Origin: Schistocephalus solidus
Taxonomy: Eukaryota > Platyhelminthes > Cestoda > Diphyllobothriidea > Diphyllobothriidae
Assembly (NCBI GenBank): GCA_017591395.1
Contig: WEDG01007440.1
Span: 62,001-126,000 of the forward strand
DNA length: 64,000 nt
Direction: 5' to 3'
Translations under genes and position numbers: made by a program
Part shown: positions 44,310-56,400 of the stretch, in pieces
Numbering within the stretch: position 1 is the stretch's first letter
Layout of the letters: each line of letters opens with the position of its first letter
Notes under the pieces: generated by a model
Databases searched by the model: none
Seen by the model: only the letters and a program-made list of their open reading frames with translations
What the model was told of the DNA's origin: nothing

Positions 44310-44672
44310 TTGGCATTTAGATCCGCATTCGGGTTTAGCGTCAGGATGATTTTTATGGACTTTTTATCTGAAAGACACATTGTTTTTGTCAATGGCAATG
44401 ACCTTTCGATCGCCAAAGATGCCTCCAAAGGTGCCTCCGAATGCGTTGACTCCAGGCAAAACTATCGGCCTGAAATTTACAAAAGACCCAAAGCTTTCTT
44501 TGCACTTTTAGCCAGCTCCGCTGAGGCTGCTCGGGCATCATGGCGCAGATACTGCCAACGCACACAGCATTTTCATCAATATAAATGCAAGGGCCATTCG
44601 ACCAGAATTGCGCTAAGGCTTCAGGTTAGACCAGCAGACATGTTGGGTACATTATTATTTAATCTTATTTAA
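44310..44672 (+). other. Unrecognised 120-codon open frame in a GC-richer island
   Basis: A long open frame for this AT-rich neighbourhood, beginning without ATG. It includes SIAKDASKGASECVDSRQNY and ASSAEAARASWRRYCQRTQH. No family recognised and no clear acceptor or donor. Antisense frames are also partly open, so this may be a fragment of an unknown repeat rather than an exon. Confidence 0.2.
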
Positions 44673-45382
44673 ATCATACGACGACTGGATTGAGCATCCC
44701 AGAAACATTAATGCAAAAATCCTAAAAGATCGTCGCCAACCGTCATTCAAAGTAACATCATCAACCGTAAAATAGCAACCAAAAGTTTCGTAACTCAACA
44801 ACCATTTTTAACAACTTTAAAAGTTAAATGCATTATAATAGGATACAGAAACTGGTCCTCCGTGTAATCGGTGTATACGTATGTATAGCGTCCTATGTCT
44901 GAATCGTTTTTAAAATGCCAGATAAGTGATCGAATATAAGACCCTGGGTTAGTGGCACCACGCAGTGACCCAGCAATCGATATCACACAGCTATAATGAG
45001 AAATGCTTGGAGGACGCAAGTTAAGTAAAAATAATTAGTCATTCCATTTCTCCTCTTATCTTCAAACATGTGTGTTGTTAAACTAATACATTTAACCATC
45101 GTCAAATAAAAAAAAGAGGAAGAGACGTTGACTATAATGACTTTTTGCCTAAAATATATTTAAAATCTACGAGAAGACTATTTTATCAATGATTGTTGCT
45201 TAGTTACGAAGTTCCGCATACGTGTCGATCAAAAATGTACTTAGCAAGCAACTAGGTTCTTAATTAGATCGAAATGAGCATACCTCACTCGGCAAAATAG
45301 CGAAATATATCTCGAAAACTTTTAACACATCAAAAAAGCTAAGACTTTCCAATACTATTTAGTATTATATCATTTCCATTAT

Positions 45383-46540
45383 ACAGGGTTGCCCAAATTT
45401 AACCAAAACGTTATTGTTATAAAAGTAACAAATAAACCCAACGAACGTTCCTGTGATTAAATTAGAAAGGCTGAAGACAAGAACCTTGAGCCTTAAACTT
45501 CAGTATACCCTGCTCATATCAATTTCAGGGTGCAGGATCTTGTCCTCCTTTAAGTCAATATTTAAGATATTATCGCATCCTTTTCTTTAAGACATGGTCT
45601 GCGCATAATAGAATCTGAAAATCAAAAATACCTATTCATGCATCGGGACAGATTTATAAAACGGTAAGAGATCATTGGAGCGCATTTTTTGCTACACCGT
45701 CTCCATCAAAATCGAAAATCTACGATTTGATACCAAATGTTGAATCAACTGGCGACATTGCGAATGCAGATATACCTGGTGTGCCAAGATGATTAAGGAC
45801 TATCGGTAGTTGAGAGCTTGTAACATTATCATTCGTCAACAACCTTCGGACATTGTAGAGACGTGTTCCTGCAGATCTGAGCATATCGCGATCATCTATT
45901 TACAACGCATGCTGTCGAATATTGGCATGAAACCATATCTTCCTCGTGCAATCCACGCTCTTAGCGACGATGACGGAGACAGGAATCTTCAATTTTGTGA
46001 AACCTTTATGGCTGCATTCGGAGATTTGTTTGGCTTGACGTGCATAATTTGATTAGAGGACACTTGTTTCAAACTAACTGGACAGATTACACGACATAAC
46101 TGCATCTTTTATGTTACAAAAAGGAGCTGAATGTACCTGGTGCCACTGTTTGTGGGTGGCAGTTGCATTGCAGGAATAACTGACCTGTTTTTTTCATTGA
46201 TCCACAGATACACTGATGGTCGAATCTTTATCTTAACATTTTGATTGAAAAATTGAGGCCTTTATTGTATCAACGAGCATATAACGCTGACAAGTAAATT
46301 CAGCAGGATGTCACCCCTGCTTATCATGATCTCTCTGTTCCAAGTGCCTTGTTGAATATTTTCTAGGCAACTAGGCAGGATGACACGGTGCTGGTGCGAG
46401 GTTCCCAAACCTCAGGAATTCACAATTCCTTCTCTAGGGAACACTCAAATATCAGGCAGAGACTCCATTATCTGAAACAATGCATCATAATTAATGGGAA
46501 GCTCTTAACCCGGAATCTTCAAAAAGGTAACTGATCCAAC
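45383..46540 (+). pseudogene. mariner-like (IS630/Tc1/mariner) transposase remnant with left terminal repeat
   Basis: TATACAGGGTTGCCCAAATT (45,380-45,399) looks like a mariner terminal repeat next to a TA target. Plus-strand fragments then follow transposase order: STGDIANADIPGVPR (about 45,735-45,790, the linker between the two DNA-binding helices), IGMKPYLPRAIHALSDDDGD then RNLQFCETFMAAF (about 45,920-46,020), PGATVCGWQLHC (near 46,140), LNILIEKLRPLLYQ (about 46,235-46,275) and IQQDVTPAYHDLS (about 46,300-46,340), matching the FQQDGAPPH block of the catalytic core. Frames shift and stops are many. No right terminal repeat was found. An intact enzyme cuts and pastes the element; this one is dead. 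Confidence 0.7.
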
Positions 46541-48200
46541 CATTTTACGTTGTCGCAACTGTATTGCAAATAATGGTTTACATTTTTCAAATGTGTTGCA
46601 ATTTTGTGCAATAAGCGTTTGCTTCATTTATCTTTTCCTTACTAATAACAATTTAAATTGTTTTATATCTGACTCAACGTGTATAATGAATTACGTTTCC
46701 AAACGTTAAGGTTCCTGCGCGCAGAGATATTGTTAAATAAGTAAAAAAAAATAAACAAGATATTTTTATATAAGGAGAAATAAACTTATCCACCCGGCCT
46801 AATTCGTGAAGAAATAATATACCTTTGAACTGTCTGCGCGTATGGAAGTTAAGATTTTGACGAAAGATGTATTATTTCCCATACATCGAAAGGTTTTAGA
46901 AGGATCTATAGTCGGCTTTGAAACACGAGACCAAAAACTTATAAAGGTTTCATCGGCTTCAAGATACTGATCATCCACACCCGCACATAACATTTCTATA
47001 TCTGCACATAAAATGTCTATGATAATTCTGAGCATGTGCATGTTTAATTATTTCATCGGAATCAATGCACTTAAAAATCGCATTGTATGCATTTGTGTAG
47101 TTTAAATGGGTAAGCTTATAAAAGAAGGTAATCTAAGATCGCGTTCGGTTGAAATATTCTGACACTAAAAAATAATACTTTTGCAAGGTACGTTACGTAA
47201 TTCTTTGACGCGCACATTCAGCAATCCAAATTATAGTAGAATAATTTTTGCATTTTATTGGTGGTTACCCTTGGTAAGAAAAACACGCAATTTTGTATTT
47301 TTATTTAAAAGTCAATAAAAGGCTATTGCCATTTACCGACCTGCTGGTTTTCTGTGACAAGGTCAACATATGTTTGGGACCGCACGGGGAATTGCAGCGA
47401 ATCATTGAACCTTTTCTATGGAAATGATGAGGGACTCCGCGATGTCATTCCTGACTTTGTTGCCATTATCAGTCGAGACTACATAGCCTAGCTTTAAACT
47501 CTTCTTTGGATCATCGAGCAACACAAACGAAACCGCCTGGATTGGAATTTTTCAGTCAAATGACATAGCATGCACCGATTTATTCTGATTATAGGGTTTG
47601 AATTTGTATTACCACGTTGCCCATAAACTCGAAACAGTCTAACACTGACTGGTGCCATTAATGCATGTATCGAAGCCTTTTGCCTTTGTAGCCCAACCTA
47701 CGCAATATTATCTGATTATTGACCCATTTTAAATCTACTGCGATACAGGCAATTTAAATGAAGTAGAACCTATTTTCGATGGAAAACAGATAACATAGAT
47801 GTCTGAAGATTGCGAATTGCCGTGACAGTTTTTACCCCTAGCGGAATAGTAAAAAAGGGCACAGGCATTTTATTAACAATTCATCTAAGTTGACCAAAAA
47901 ACCAGGTGCGATTTCCACAAGTTCTCCAGTTATCGGGAAAGAATTAAAAAACCCGGTAATTTCTGTTCTATTTGCAATGTCTGCACCTGCCTGGATGTAA
48001 ATTAAAAAACGACGGTTAATTTATTTTTACTAGAATGGCAACACAAGGCTTTTGAGCACACAAAGATTTAATTAGCCCAGAAAATGCAATTCTAGAGAGG
48101 TAATTTCTATATTCCGTTCGCGTAGCTGAGGAAATTGTCATTTTTTAACTTCAGAAGTCTGCCGCAGGTGTGCAGGCACGCACGCAGACATATTCGAACA
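46541..48200. other. No gene recognised
   Basis: AT-rich with no supported exon. A somewhat GC-richer stretch at 47,340-47,720 has only short frames. Confidence 0.3.
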
Positions 48201-48204
48201 ACAC

Positions 48205-48620
48205 ACACACACGTCTATGCGTCATCAGCATAAACGTGTATAAATTCGGAGGAGTAGTCTCCCTTTTCAATTCTAGGCAGTCACATTTCAGTCAGCGCAG
48301 ATCGGTTTATATTCCTATCAATTTGGGCGTGTATAAGTGAGTGCCCTTTTGCAAGTGCATATGTGCGGCGTTCTTCTCGGAAAACCACAATTGACCTATT
48401 AAAAGCCGCCGTAATTCACACGTGTGTGTGTTCGTCCTTGCATCCACGCGCAGCAGTCAGCCTGGCGCGTTTCACGTAAACACCAAAAAAGAAGACAGAA
48501 GTCTACATCCCCAACCTTGCTACACTAAACTGTGATCCATCGTCCTAAATCTGCTTCTGTCCCCCAATACTTTCAGTCCAGTCGAAAATAAACCGCAAAA
48601 TGAAGCCTGCATGGATTGCT
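48205..48620 (+). promoter_or_regulatory. Promoter-like region
   Basis: GC-richer than its surroundings. TATAAATT at 48,239-48,246 is followed about 30 bp later by CAATTCTAGGCAGTCACATT, which could hold a start site. CA/GT runs at 48,210-48,222 and 48,420-48,431 flank it. A plus-strand exon follows at 48,731. No transcript evidence is available. Confidence 0.3.
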
Positions 48621-48730
48621 AAGGCTGGCTGTTGAGGGCTGTTTCTATCAAAATTGCGATCAGCTTTGTCCTCGTCAGCGCTGATACTGAAAGCTCAAGG
48701 AAAGAGACTCAGATCAGCCTCCTACCGCAG

Positions 48731-48964
48731 TTGATGCTGTTCTTGGAAACTCCAATGCTCACTAAGAAACAGGGAGCAGCAGTGATGGTGCTTTTCATTT
48801 CACTTTTCCGTGCACTGTTTGGGCAAGCTAGCAAGCCCGGTGCACAGAGAGCCTGGTTGGCTCGGGTGGGAGAGCAGTTGATTGAGAGCGGTGGATTTTT
48901 AGCTGATACCTTTGATGGAGTCGAGTTCGGAGTGGTGATTGGGCAATCTTCAAGGACCACAAAG
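48731..48964 (+). CDS. Candidate exon of an unrecognised plus-strand gene
   Basis: CAGCCTCCTACCGCAG precedes 48,731 and ACAAAG|GTGCGTGT follows 48,964. The 234 bp is exactly 78 codons with no stop: LMLFLETPMLTKKQGAAVMV, then LFISLFRALFGQ, a basic part GAQRAWLARVGEQLIESGG and FLADTFDGVEFGVVIGQSSR. A hydrophobic segment (AAVMVLFISLFRALFG) could be a helix or membrane-associated. The open frame continues upstream to 48,623, so the acceptor could also be further left, perhaps near the promoter-like region. The antisense frame is open too but has no splice sites. Family not recognised. Confidence 0.45.
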
Positions 48965-51900
48965 GTGCGTGTAACATGCTTAAGTTATTTAAAAATTGCA
49001 GTTCACTGCACAAAAAAGCAAACAAGCAGGGGTACGTAGGTGTACACCTCCACCATCTAACGCCGTGAGCATTCTGATATTTTTGTTTATGAACGCCCAA
49101 GCAAAGTTGAGGCCATCAAATTCTTAGCGCAAGCACTGCTGCCACAAGAGCAAAGGACAGAGGGATAAATTAATGCGGCCAATCAAATTAAACGCGGTGG
49201 TGTGTATAACTTACTTGCGGCGATTTTCCAGCCCTGTGCTGGAAGAAACTAACAATAAAGTAGCGGCAAGATTTGGGTTCATATTCGAGGCTGTGTGCCT
49301 TCTACCACCGCATAACAAAGACCTTTGAGTTACTGCATACGCACAAAATGCCTTTTAAGCTCTGTCCGAATGGGTTAACAGTAAAACTAACACTTTACGT
49401 CAAGAATCATCGATCGAGAGTCATGCATTTCCAACAGTCCCCTTTCGTTGCATACATATTCACTTTTTATAATGTTGTCATTCCTGTCAGACAGGAAGGA
49501 GGGGAAAAATACGCTAAACAAATTTTGCAAACAGCTGTCCTGTTTATAATTAGGATAAGGGAGGTATTATGAAAGAAAAGGGCAACAAAAGTATGCGGGT
49601 TTTCTGTACTAGTGTCAAAAAGGCAGATCTAGAACAGTGTGGAACCAGAACTCTGAAGGTAACTTGCAAGCTGTTAATAAGCCTTCCTTTTTCATTTATT
49701 TGTGATGTTTTTTGCGTAGCTGCAAAACATACAGGTTAAACGGCACATTTTTTCCAACGTTTGTAATATAAATAGCATTTCATAAAGAGCCAATTAAGGT
49801 ACCACTAGGCTAATGACAGGAAAAGCCTTGTTATGAAGTATCCTTTGTGTCGTTTAGCGAAAAAGTCTTTATCGCCTCTGAGGATAGATGGCCAGTGATT
49901 AGAGTTCACTATGGGACACCACAAAATTTTCTTTTTCTCTCTGTAAATAGCATGCACGCCTTAGCTGACACATTTTGAATTTATATTGCAGTGATTGAAT
50001 TTTTCAAAACTAGGCAGAAGTTTAAAAAGTTAATTAAGGTAAGAACATATTAGATAACTTCATGCAATAAAGATTTTGAAATTATTTTCCTATGAACGCT
50101 GCACATTTAATGCTCTTTTATTAACATTTTCTATGCTTTTTTGAGTCACACAGCATATGGAAGTATGATGCGTTGATAGCTTAAGGTGTTGCACATACAA
50201 AGGCTGTAATCTCAGGAAAACGCTTCGGGTACATAAGCCCTTGATTCACAATAAAAAACGTCAATGAAAGAAAATTTTTCAATTAAAGTCCATACTAATG
50301 ATCATAAAATGGTTAACTTAATCACAACTACCTGTACTATCCATATAATAGGGTACATTTCAAACGTGTTGATTAAAGTAGGCAAGATCGAACAGTCCTC
50401 TTAGCAAACGCAGTTTCGGCATTCAATAAAAGTTGACACTAATTCGCAGCACAACTTAAAATGGACGTTTTTCTCACAGTTTAAGTAGTTTGCCTTATTC
50501 ATTCTATGACTCCATTTATTTGAACAGCCAATACGACGATTGAACATGCAGTCTTTTCTAATAAGTATTCCCGTATGCCTGCCAACAGATTCACCTCATG
50601 TACTTAGATGGATATAAAAGCCAAATCAACTTGAACATGCATATTTTTCGAGGAAATTGCAAAAACTCCCGGAGAACAGGGGACCATACCTAGCTGACCT
50701 TTTTTGCTTTCCAAATGCATTGATGGCATCAGGATTCATTGCAGTTAGTTTATTTATTAATAACATTTTTTTACTACAAGTGACTCTTTCACTATTCCAG
50801 TTGGTTTCAGGCTCTTGTCATAATTAGTAAATATTTTGTTTTCTAAAACACCCTCGTTTTGTGTAAATTAAACTCCAGACACAAAAGCTCTTTTCAGGAA
50901 ATGTTCGCCTACGAAAAAAGCGAAGTGCACTTTATTTCTCAGGGGCTGCTTAAAAAGAAGGGACTAGCAACAAACATCTCTAGCTACCCGTCCTCAAAAG
51001 ACGTCTTCTGAATTTCAAGAAATATGAACCTTGGCTTTCAAACCAAAAGGGCTCCTTTTGATGTTGCATACGCTTGAAAATGTTAAGTACTGTTGTTTTT
51101 TAAAAGTGCAAAATGTGCATGCATCAAAATCTCTCAGTGAGATCTAAGTCCGGAAGGCGTATGCTAAACAAAAACTTGGTTCAAAGAGCAAAAAACAAAA
51201 ACTGTCCTGAATAAACAACGCAAAACAGAAAGTGCATGTTTCTGGATTTGCAATTTAAAGTCTCTAGAATATCTTATCTGTTTTGTTATGATGGTTAGAG
51301 AAAGGTTAATTTTTATCGCAATGCTCCTTTAATAGTCTTATTTTGTTGACTTTCTGTGTTAAAATTTTACGAATAAGGCGAACTGCCAAATTAGGAATCC
51401 ATAAATGTGATAATTGCGAACAAGTAAGTGATCTGCGGAAGGGATTAACCGTTTTGAATGGCGAAAATAGAAACCAGGTGCATCTACTAGGGCATCATTA
51501 TTCGATATATTTTGTGCAAGTGCAGTGATTAAATTTTAATATTTTTCAACACTTTTATTCTAATTACTCACAGGTGCTTTCAGGGAGTAAAGGATTTTTA
51601 ATGTTTATTTTCAAAGTTAGCAAAGATGCGTTAAGTTTGTAATGTTAGCATCCATGATGACTTTAGCACATCTTCTAACGGAAAATCCCTCTGAACAGTG
51701 AAGATTCCACGACCTGATACTCCATGATACTGTTTATTTGTAACACTCTCCCGTAAGCCATTATTGCTTAGATTGAAAATTTAAAAAGACTTTAATGTTA
51801 CTGGCAAGTGCCTTGTTGCTATCTGCCATGCAAATTGAATCTTTTACACAGGGAAGTAACATTCTTCTTACTTGGAGGGCAGACGTCGACTAATAACTTT

Positions 51901-53129
51901 TGTCTACGAACATTATAGGAGCTGCTGTGAATACGTTGTTGTTTATACGAACTTTACACATCACCTTTTAGTCAAAGTGAAGGAAGGAACCTAAGAGTCA
52001 CATGGCACTCACTAATTGTTTTACGATTTTCGAGGCAGGGGTTTCTGCATATTGTTTTAAAGTCCTAAAAAATCCCTTAACTATGCATTGTACTTTAGGT
52101 TTTAAAGGTTTCACAATTAAAAAGAGAGGTACATGGATTGATGCACTAATTTTTCCAATACAGCAATGCTGATGCGCAAATAAACTTTCGTGAGCTTGTC
52201 TAACTTCTAGAAGATATTTTGAAAGGTTTATTATTTTGTTATTAACCGTATAAAAATTCGTATTTAGACAAAGATCTATAGTTAACTTACTGAATATAAC
52301 AGATATTCTTACGTTTATTGTATTCAAAGTATTGCCGAAATTTCCTTTTTAAGAAACCAATTTTAAGTTATTCCCAAAACTGCATCTTGATGCACCTGAA
52401 CAATGTTGTGTTTATATTTCAAGATTATTAGCATAATTTACTTAAATAATCATCCCTTATCTAAAATGCATCTATAAATTCTGGTTACAACCACAAAAGA
52501 TCGGTCATTGAGTGAAGATTTGGCTCTATAACAGCTAACATGTGTGAGTAACGCTGTTTTAGAAGGTTGAAACGCTCTATGCGCATTTTACGCAAAACAC
52601 TTAAGCCGTTTATACTGCTAGTAAATTCAAAGTGATTAATTAGGTTTTAGACCATTTTCGTAAATTATTTAAGCAATTGTTAAACTGGCCACATTATCTC
52701 ACGGGAGAAAGTAAAAACATACGGGTACCCGAAGAAACAAAAGGATATCTCTCTCCAACCTATTAAGCCACAGAAGGGAATTCTATTTTTAACCTAGATG
52801 CGAAAAACGTCCAAGGTATTGCTGAGTTCAAACCTAATTCAACTGGAACTTCTTTCGAGAAATACGAAGGCTACTTCCTTTTTTATTCATTCAACTGTGA
52901 CGTTATTTGCATCTATTTGATCAAAATAACCTGTGATTATGCATGTCAAACCCTGCATGTGAAATATATTAGAAATTAAAATTGAGGCAGGGCTTTCATT
53001 TTCCTTTCATTTTTCGTTTACATTATTAATGGTTAAATTAATAGAGGATTTTGGCAGATTTAAATAATTCATTTGACTCACTTGTGAAAATCTCGGTGGT
53101 TTCGCTATGCTACTGCATACCTATGGCAA
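48965..53129. other. No gene recognised; probable intron
   Basis: About 4.2 kb of AT-rich sequence with scattered short frames, no repeat family seen in this window and no convincing exon. Confidence 0.35.
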
Positions 53130-53480
53130 TTTACGGCTTCCCACTCGTCGAGGATGCTTGCTCCCGGTTACTAGTTTCTTGATGCAAGTCTCTAATTGCT
53201 GAAAGTTCGTCCTTCGCGTTGGATCTTGGCATGGTGAATGCTGGAGGGACTCGGCCATATATTTGATAAGGCCAAAATTCTCGCGAGAGGTGACAATCAT
53301 GTGACGCAGGCGTTACTTGAGTCATGTTTCTTGGGCTCCCAGTCTACGACCATGTGCAATAAGCGCCCTGCCTCATATTCGGTGCTGGGGCTGTGTATGG
53401 CCGCGCGGGAGGGCGCAGGTAAACATTGTTTAAAACGCCCGCGTGGCCGAGCAATCATCCCTTGAACAGTCAACATGCAT
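53130..53480 (+). pseudogene. Fragment of a second Penelope-like family
   Basis: The plus-strand peptide AKILARGDNHVTQALLES then ASYSVLGLCM has the spacing of the region after the GIY-YIG core in the 3-7 kb PLEs (TKIIAHARCKTSRILIEA, then LAPAYRALR). I also remember close relatives of this peptide from flatworm elements. The sequence is different enough to be another family. It stands as a GC-richer island in AT-rich DNA. Both ends are truncated. Confidence 0.45.
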
Positions 53481-56400
53481 GACAGGCGTAAAGCGTTTAT
53501 CGCACCAAAGGGCAACAATTCTCAATGAAGTGGGACACGCTAATTGTCGTCATTATGTAGTCGTATAGCAACTGCATCCTGTAAGTACTAAGACCCCCTG
53601 TGCATGAAGTTGTCGCAACGTTTACTGCCTCTGATGATAGATTCGAGCATGAATATGAACCGTTAGACGAATAAATTTTCTGTCCCATTGAGTGCATCTC
53701 ATTCCTCCCTGAACTCGTTAGGTGCCAAAAACCAACGTTTTGTGGCCATTAAATTTCAGCTGCATGGTCCATTTAGGCGTTTTTAACTTGGCATCTTATG
53801 TAGTGCGTGGACACGAATATAACAATCTTGAGTATAATAGGTGACATTGTGCCGAAATTCAGGAAGAATTAGTTTAAGGATTAGGGCAGTAGTGAGTTTT
53901 ATTGTTAAGGAGACTTAACATTAAGGTTAAGGTTAGGGCTCAGTTTAAAGCTTGGACACGGAAATAGGTTCCTAAACACGTGTTCAATTGATGTTTTTAT
54001 CAAAATGCCTGATTGAGCCCTAGATAACTCGTGCAACATGTGGCGTAAACCATTGCTAAGGTCAAATGCATAAACATGAGTGATAGCCAAAAGCAATGGG
54101 CGTGTCGACAACAGATTTATGTGAGGGCATTCTTAATGGTTGCTTTCTGACGTTATCAGCGATTTAGATGAACGATCGAAGTAAGGCTAACTCGGTTATA
54201 TATCCATTGGCAAAACACACCTGTTAACGCATTGCACTTTTAAATGTTAAATAAAAACACCCAGCATGAGTCTATACTTACAGTTAGATTCCTCTACCAA
54301 CAGAGATATGGAAGTAGATCTGCCTCAATTGCATCTGACGTTGCAAAAGATATCTTGGAAATGTTGCAAAGTTAAGATTGGCAGTGACATTTGTTCGATG
54401 TTTATAAAACAGTTTATAGAACTGATTCTGAATCTGAGGAAATGTCTGTGTACTTTTTTTACAAAAAAATCGATATGCATCGTTTCACTTTGCAAAACCG
54501 ATAGAATTACGTAAATTGTGCTTATTTCAAAAAGTATGAGAGTTTACCTTGGGAAAACGTAAAATAAGAGAAAAATAGAACTGAAAGATTTATCAATAGC
54601 ATGGCTTTTAAATTATCTATTAAAATTGCAGAAATCAAAGAAGCTAGGGTGTTCTGAGCGCATTCTCAGTATAAAAAAATGAAGTAAGCGTTTCAACTAA
54701 GTTACATTTTGTATTCGATATTAGACTACAAGATGTGCACATGACAGAAATTGACGTGTTGAGGCGTGTGGCTACCTGTACGAAGATGAAAATAACTAAA
54801 AAAAACCTAGGTTCTAAAATATTTTTCCCATTATATTACACATAATATCCTGCGTAGCCTTTTCCAATAAAATTTTGAAATTTCCTTATGCGCTGATCAC
54901 TTAAAAAATGATTTAGCTGCTATTTCTCATTCCTAAAATAGCCCTTAGTGCTCAGTAAATAATGCTACTGTCACGTGATAACTCAATTTTCAATGGAAGA
55001 CGAAACATCAACAGTTTATTTAAACCATTTATGCTTAGTGAAATTAATACATTGCCTATAAGTTCTTCTTTATTTGAAACACGTTTGCCTCTAAAAAAAC
55101 ATTAAATGCACAGACAGCAGACATTCTGCCCAGGTAAGTTCTCTCTCAAAAACAAATATAACGATAGAAATTGTACGCAAAATTTCACATAAACACATCA
55201 AATTCAATCCTTCTATCAGCTCTAGCATTCTGCAACAATATGTTCCCGGAAGAGATTAATTCTCAGGCAAAAGAGATAATTGCTTTGGATTTCATCTGCG
55301 TTGCTCCATGAAAAATAATAACTCACAACGGTTTGTCACTTAAAAATGTAATACTGCAGTACGAATGCCTAAACCTTCCAGTTTAACTAAACTTTAAGCT
55401 GAAAATTTATTATATTATCAGGAGACATACTGAATAAAAGTAGAGACACGGCTCTTACCGACATTTTTCAGCTGGATATCGCAACTGTCTATCTGCAAAG
55501 GAAAACGCATTGCTTAAAAAAGTGAACAATATCTGAAACGGCTTTTAATTTATTTCACAAGCAACTAGGGCTAACTGATAACATTTTCAACCATGTTTTC
55601 ACGTGCAAACTTTGAAATAAGAAAGTACTGTTATGTATTAATACAAAAATATTTTGTTGATATGCTAACGCAATATGACACATATGTAAGATTTTAAAAT
55701 GTAATCTAAGAAAATACATCGCGTCGGATTAAAAGTATGAGAAAATGATCGGCAATAAGGCTGGTACCTTACCTTTTTTGAGATCTCAGAGTCAGAGCAG
55801 GTCGAACTTCGACGTAATATATGCCAGAACGCCCTTAATTTAGCAACGTGACCGCAGTAAACTTTCCAATGACGCTAGAAACTCCTTCACGATGCAGAAA
55901 TTGTTTTCAACCCATAAGTTTGATTATTTTTATAGAACTTGAAATACAACCCGTGACCGATCTCATGCAAAGTTAAGTTTTAGATTGGTAATGAATGCAT
56001 AAGTTGAATGGTAATATTTGTTGTCATGTAGCATAATCTTAAGATAATTCTGGCCCCCATAGAATTTCATCTTTTAAATGAACGTTTTTTAGTCCTCTGG
56101 AAAAACCTTATTAAATAAAAAGTACTAATTATGTGATTTTCAATTATTTGTAAATTTTCGATGTCTACAAATTCAAGAATAATTTACAGACTACTTAAGC
56201 AAACCTACTCATGCTTTTGCTCATTAGATTGCAAAGTCAGCCTTTTTTAAATAGTTTACTCGAGGAAACGCAACGATTTGGTTTTGGAATGGTTTCTAAT
56301 TGTGCATTTTTTAAACTGCACAACAACCTTTAAAATTTCATTGTATCTGTTCGTTTATTTATGCATTTTGTAGATTATGCCATTTAGACTGCATTTATCG

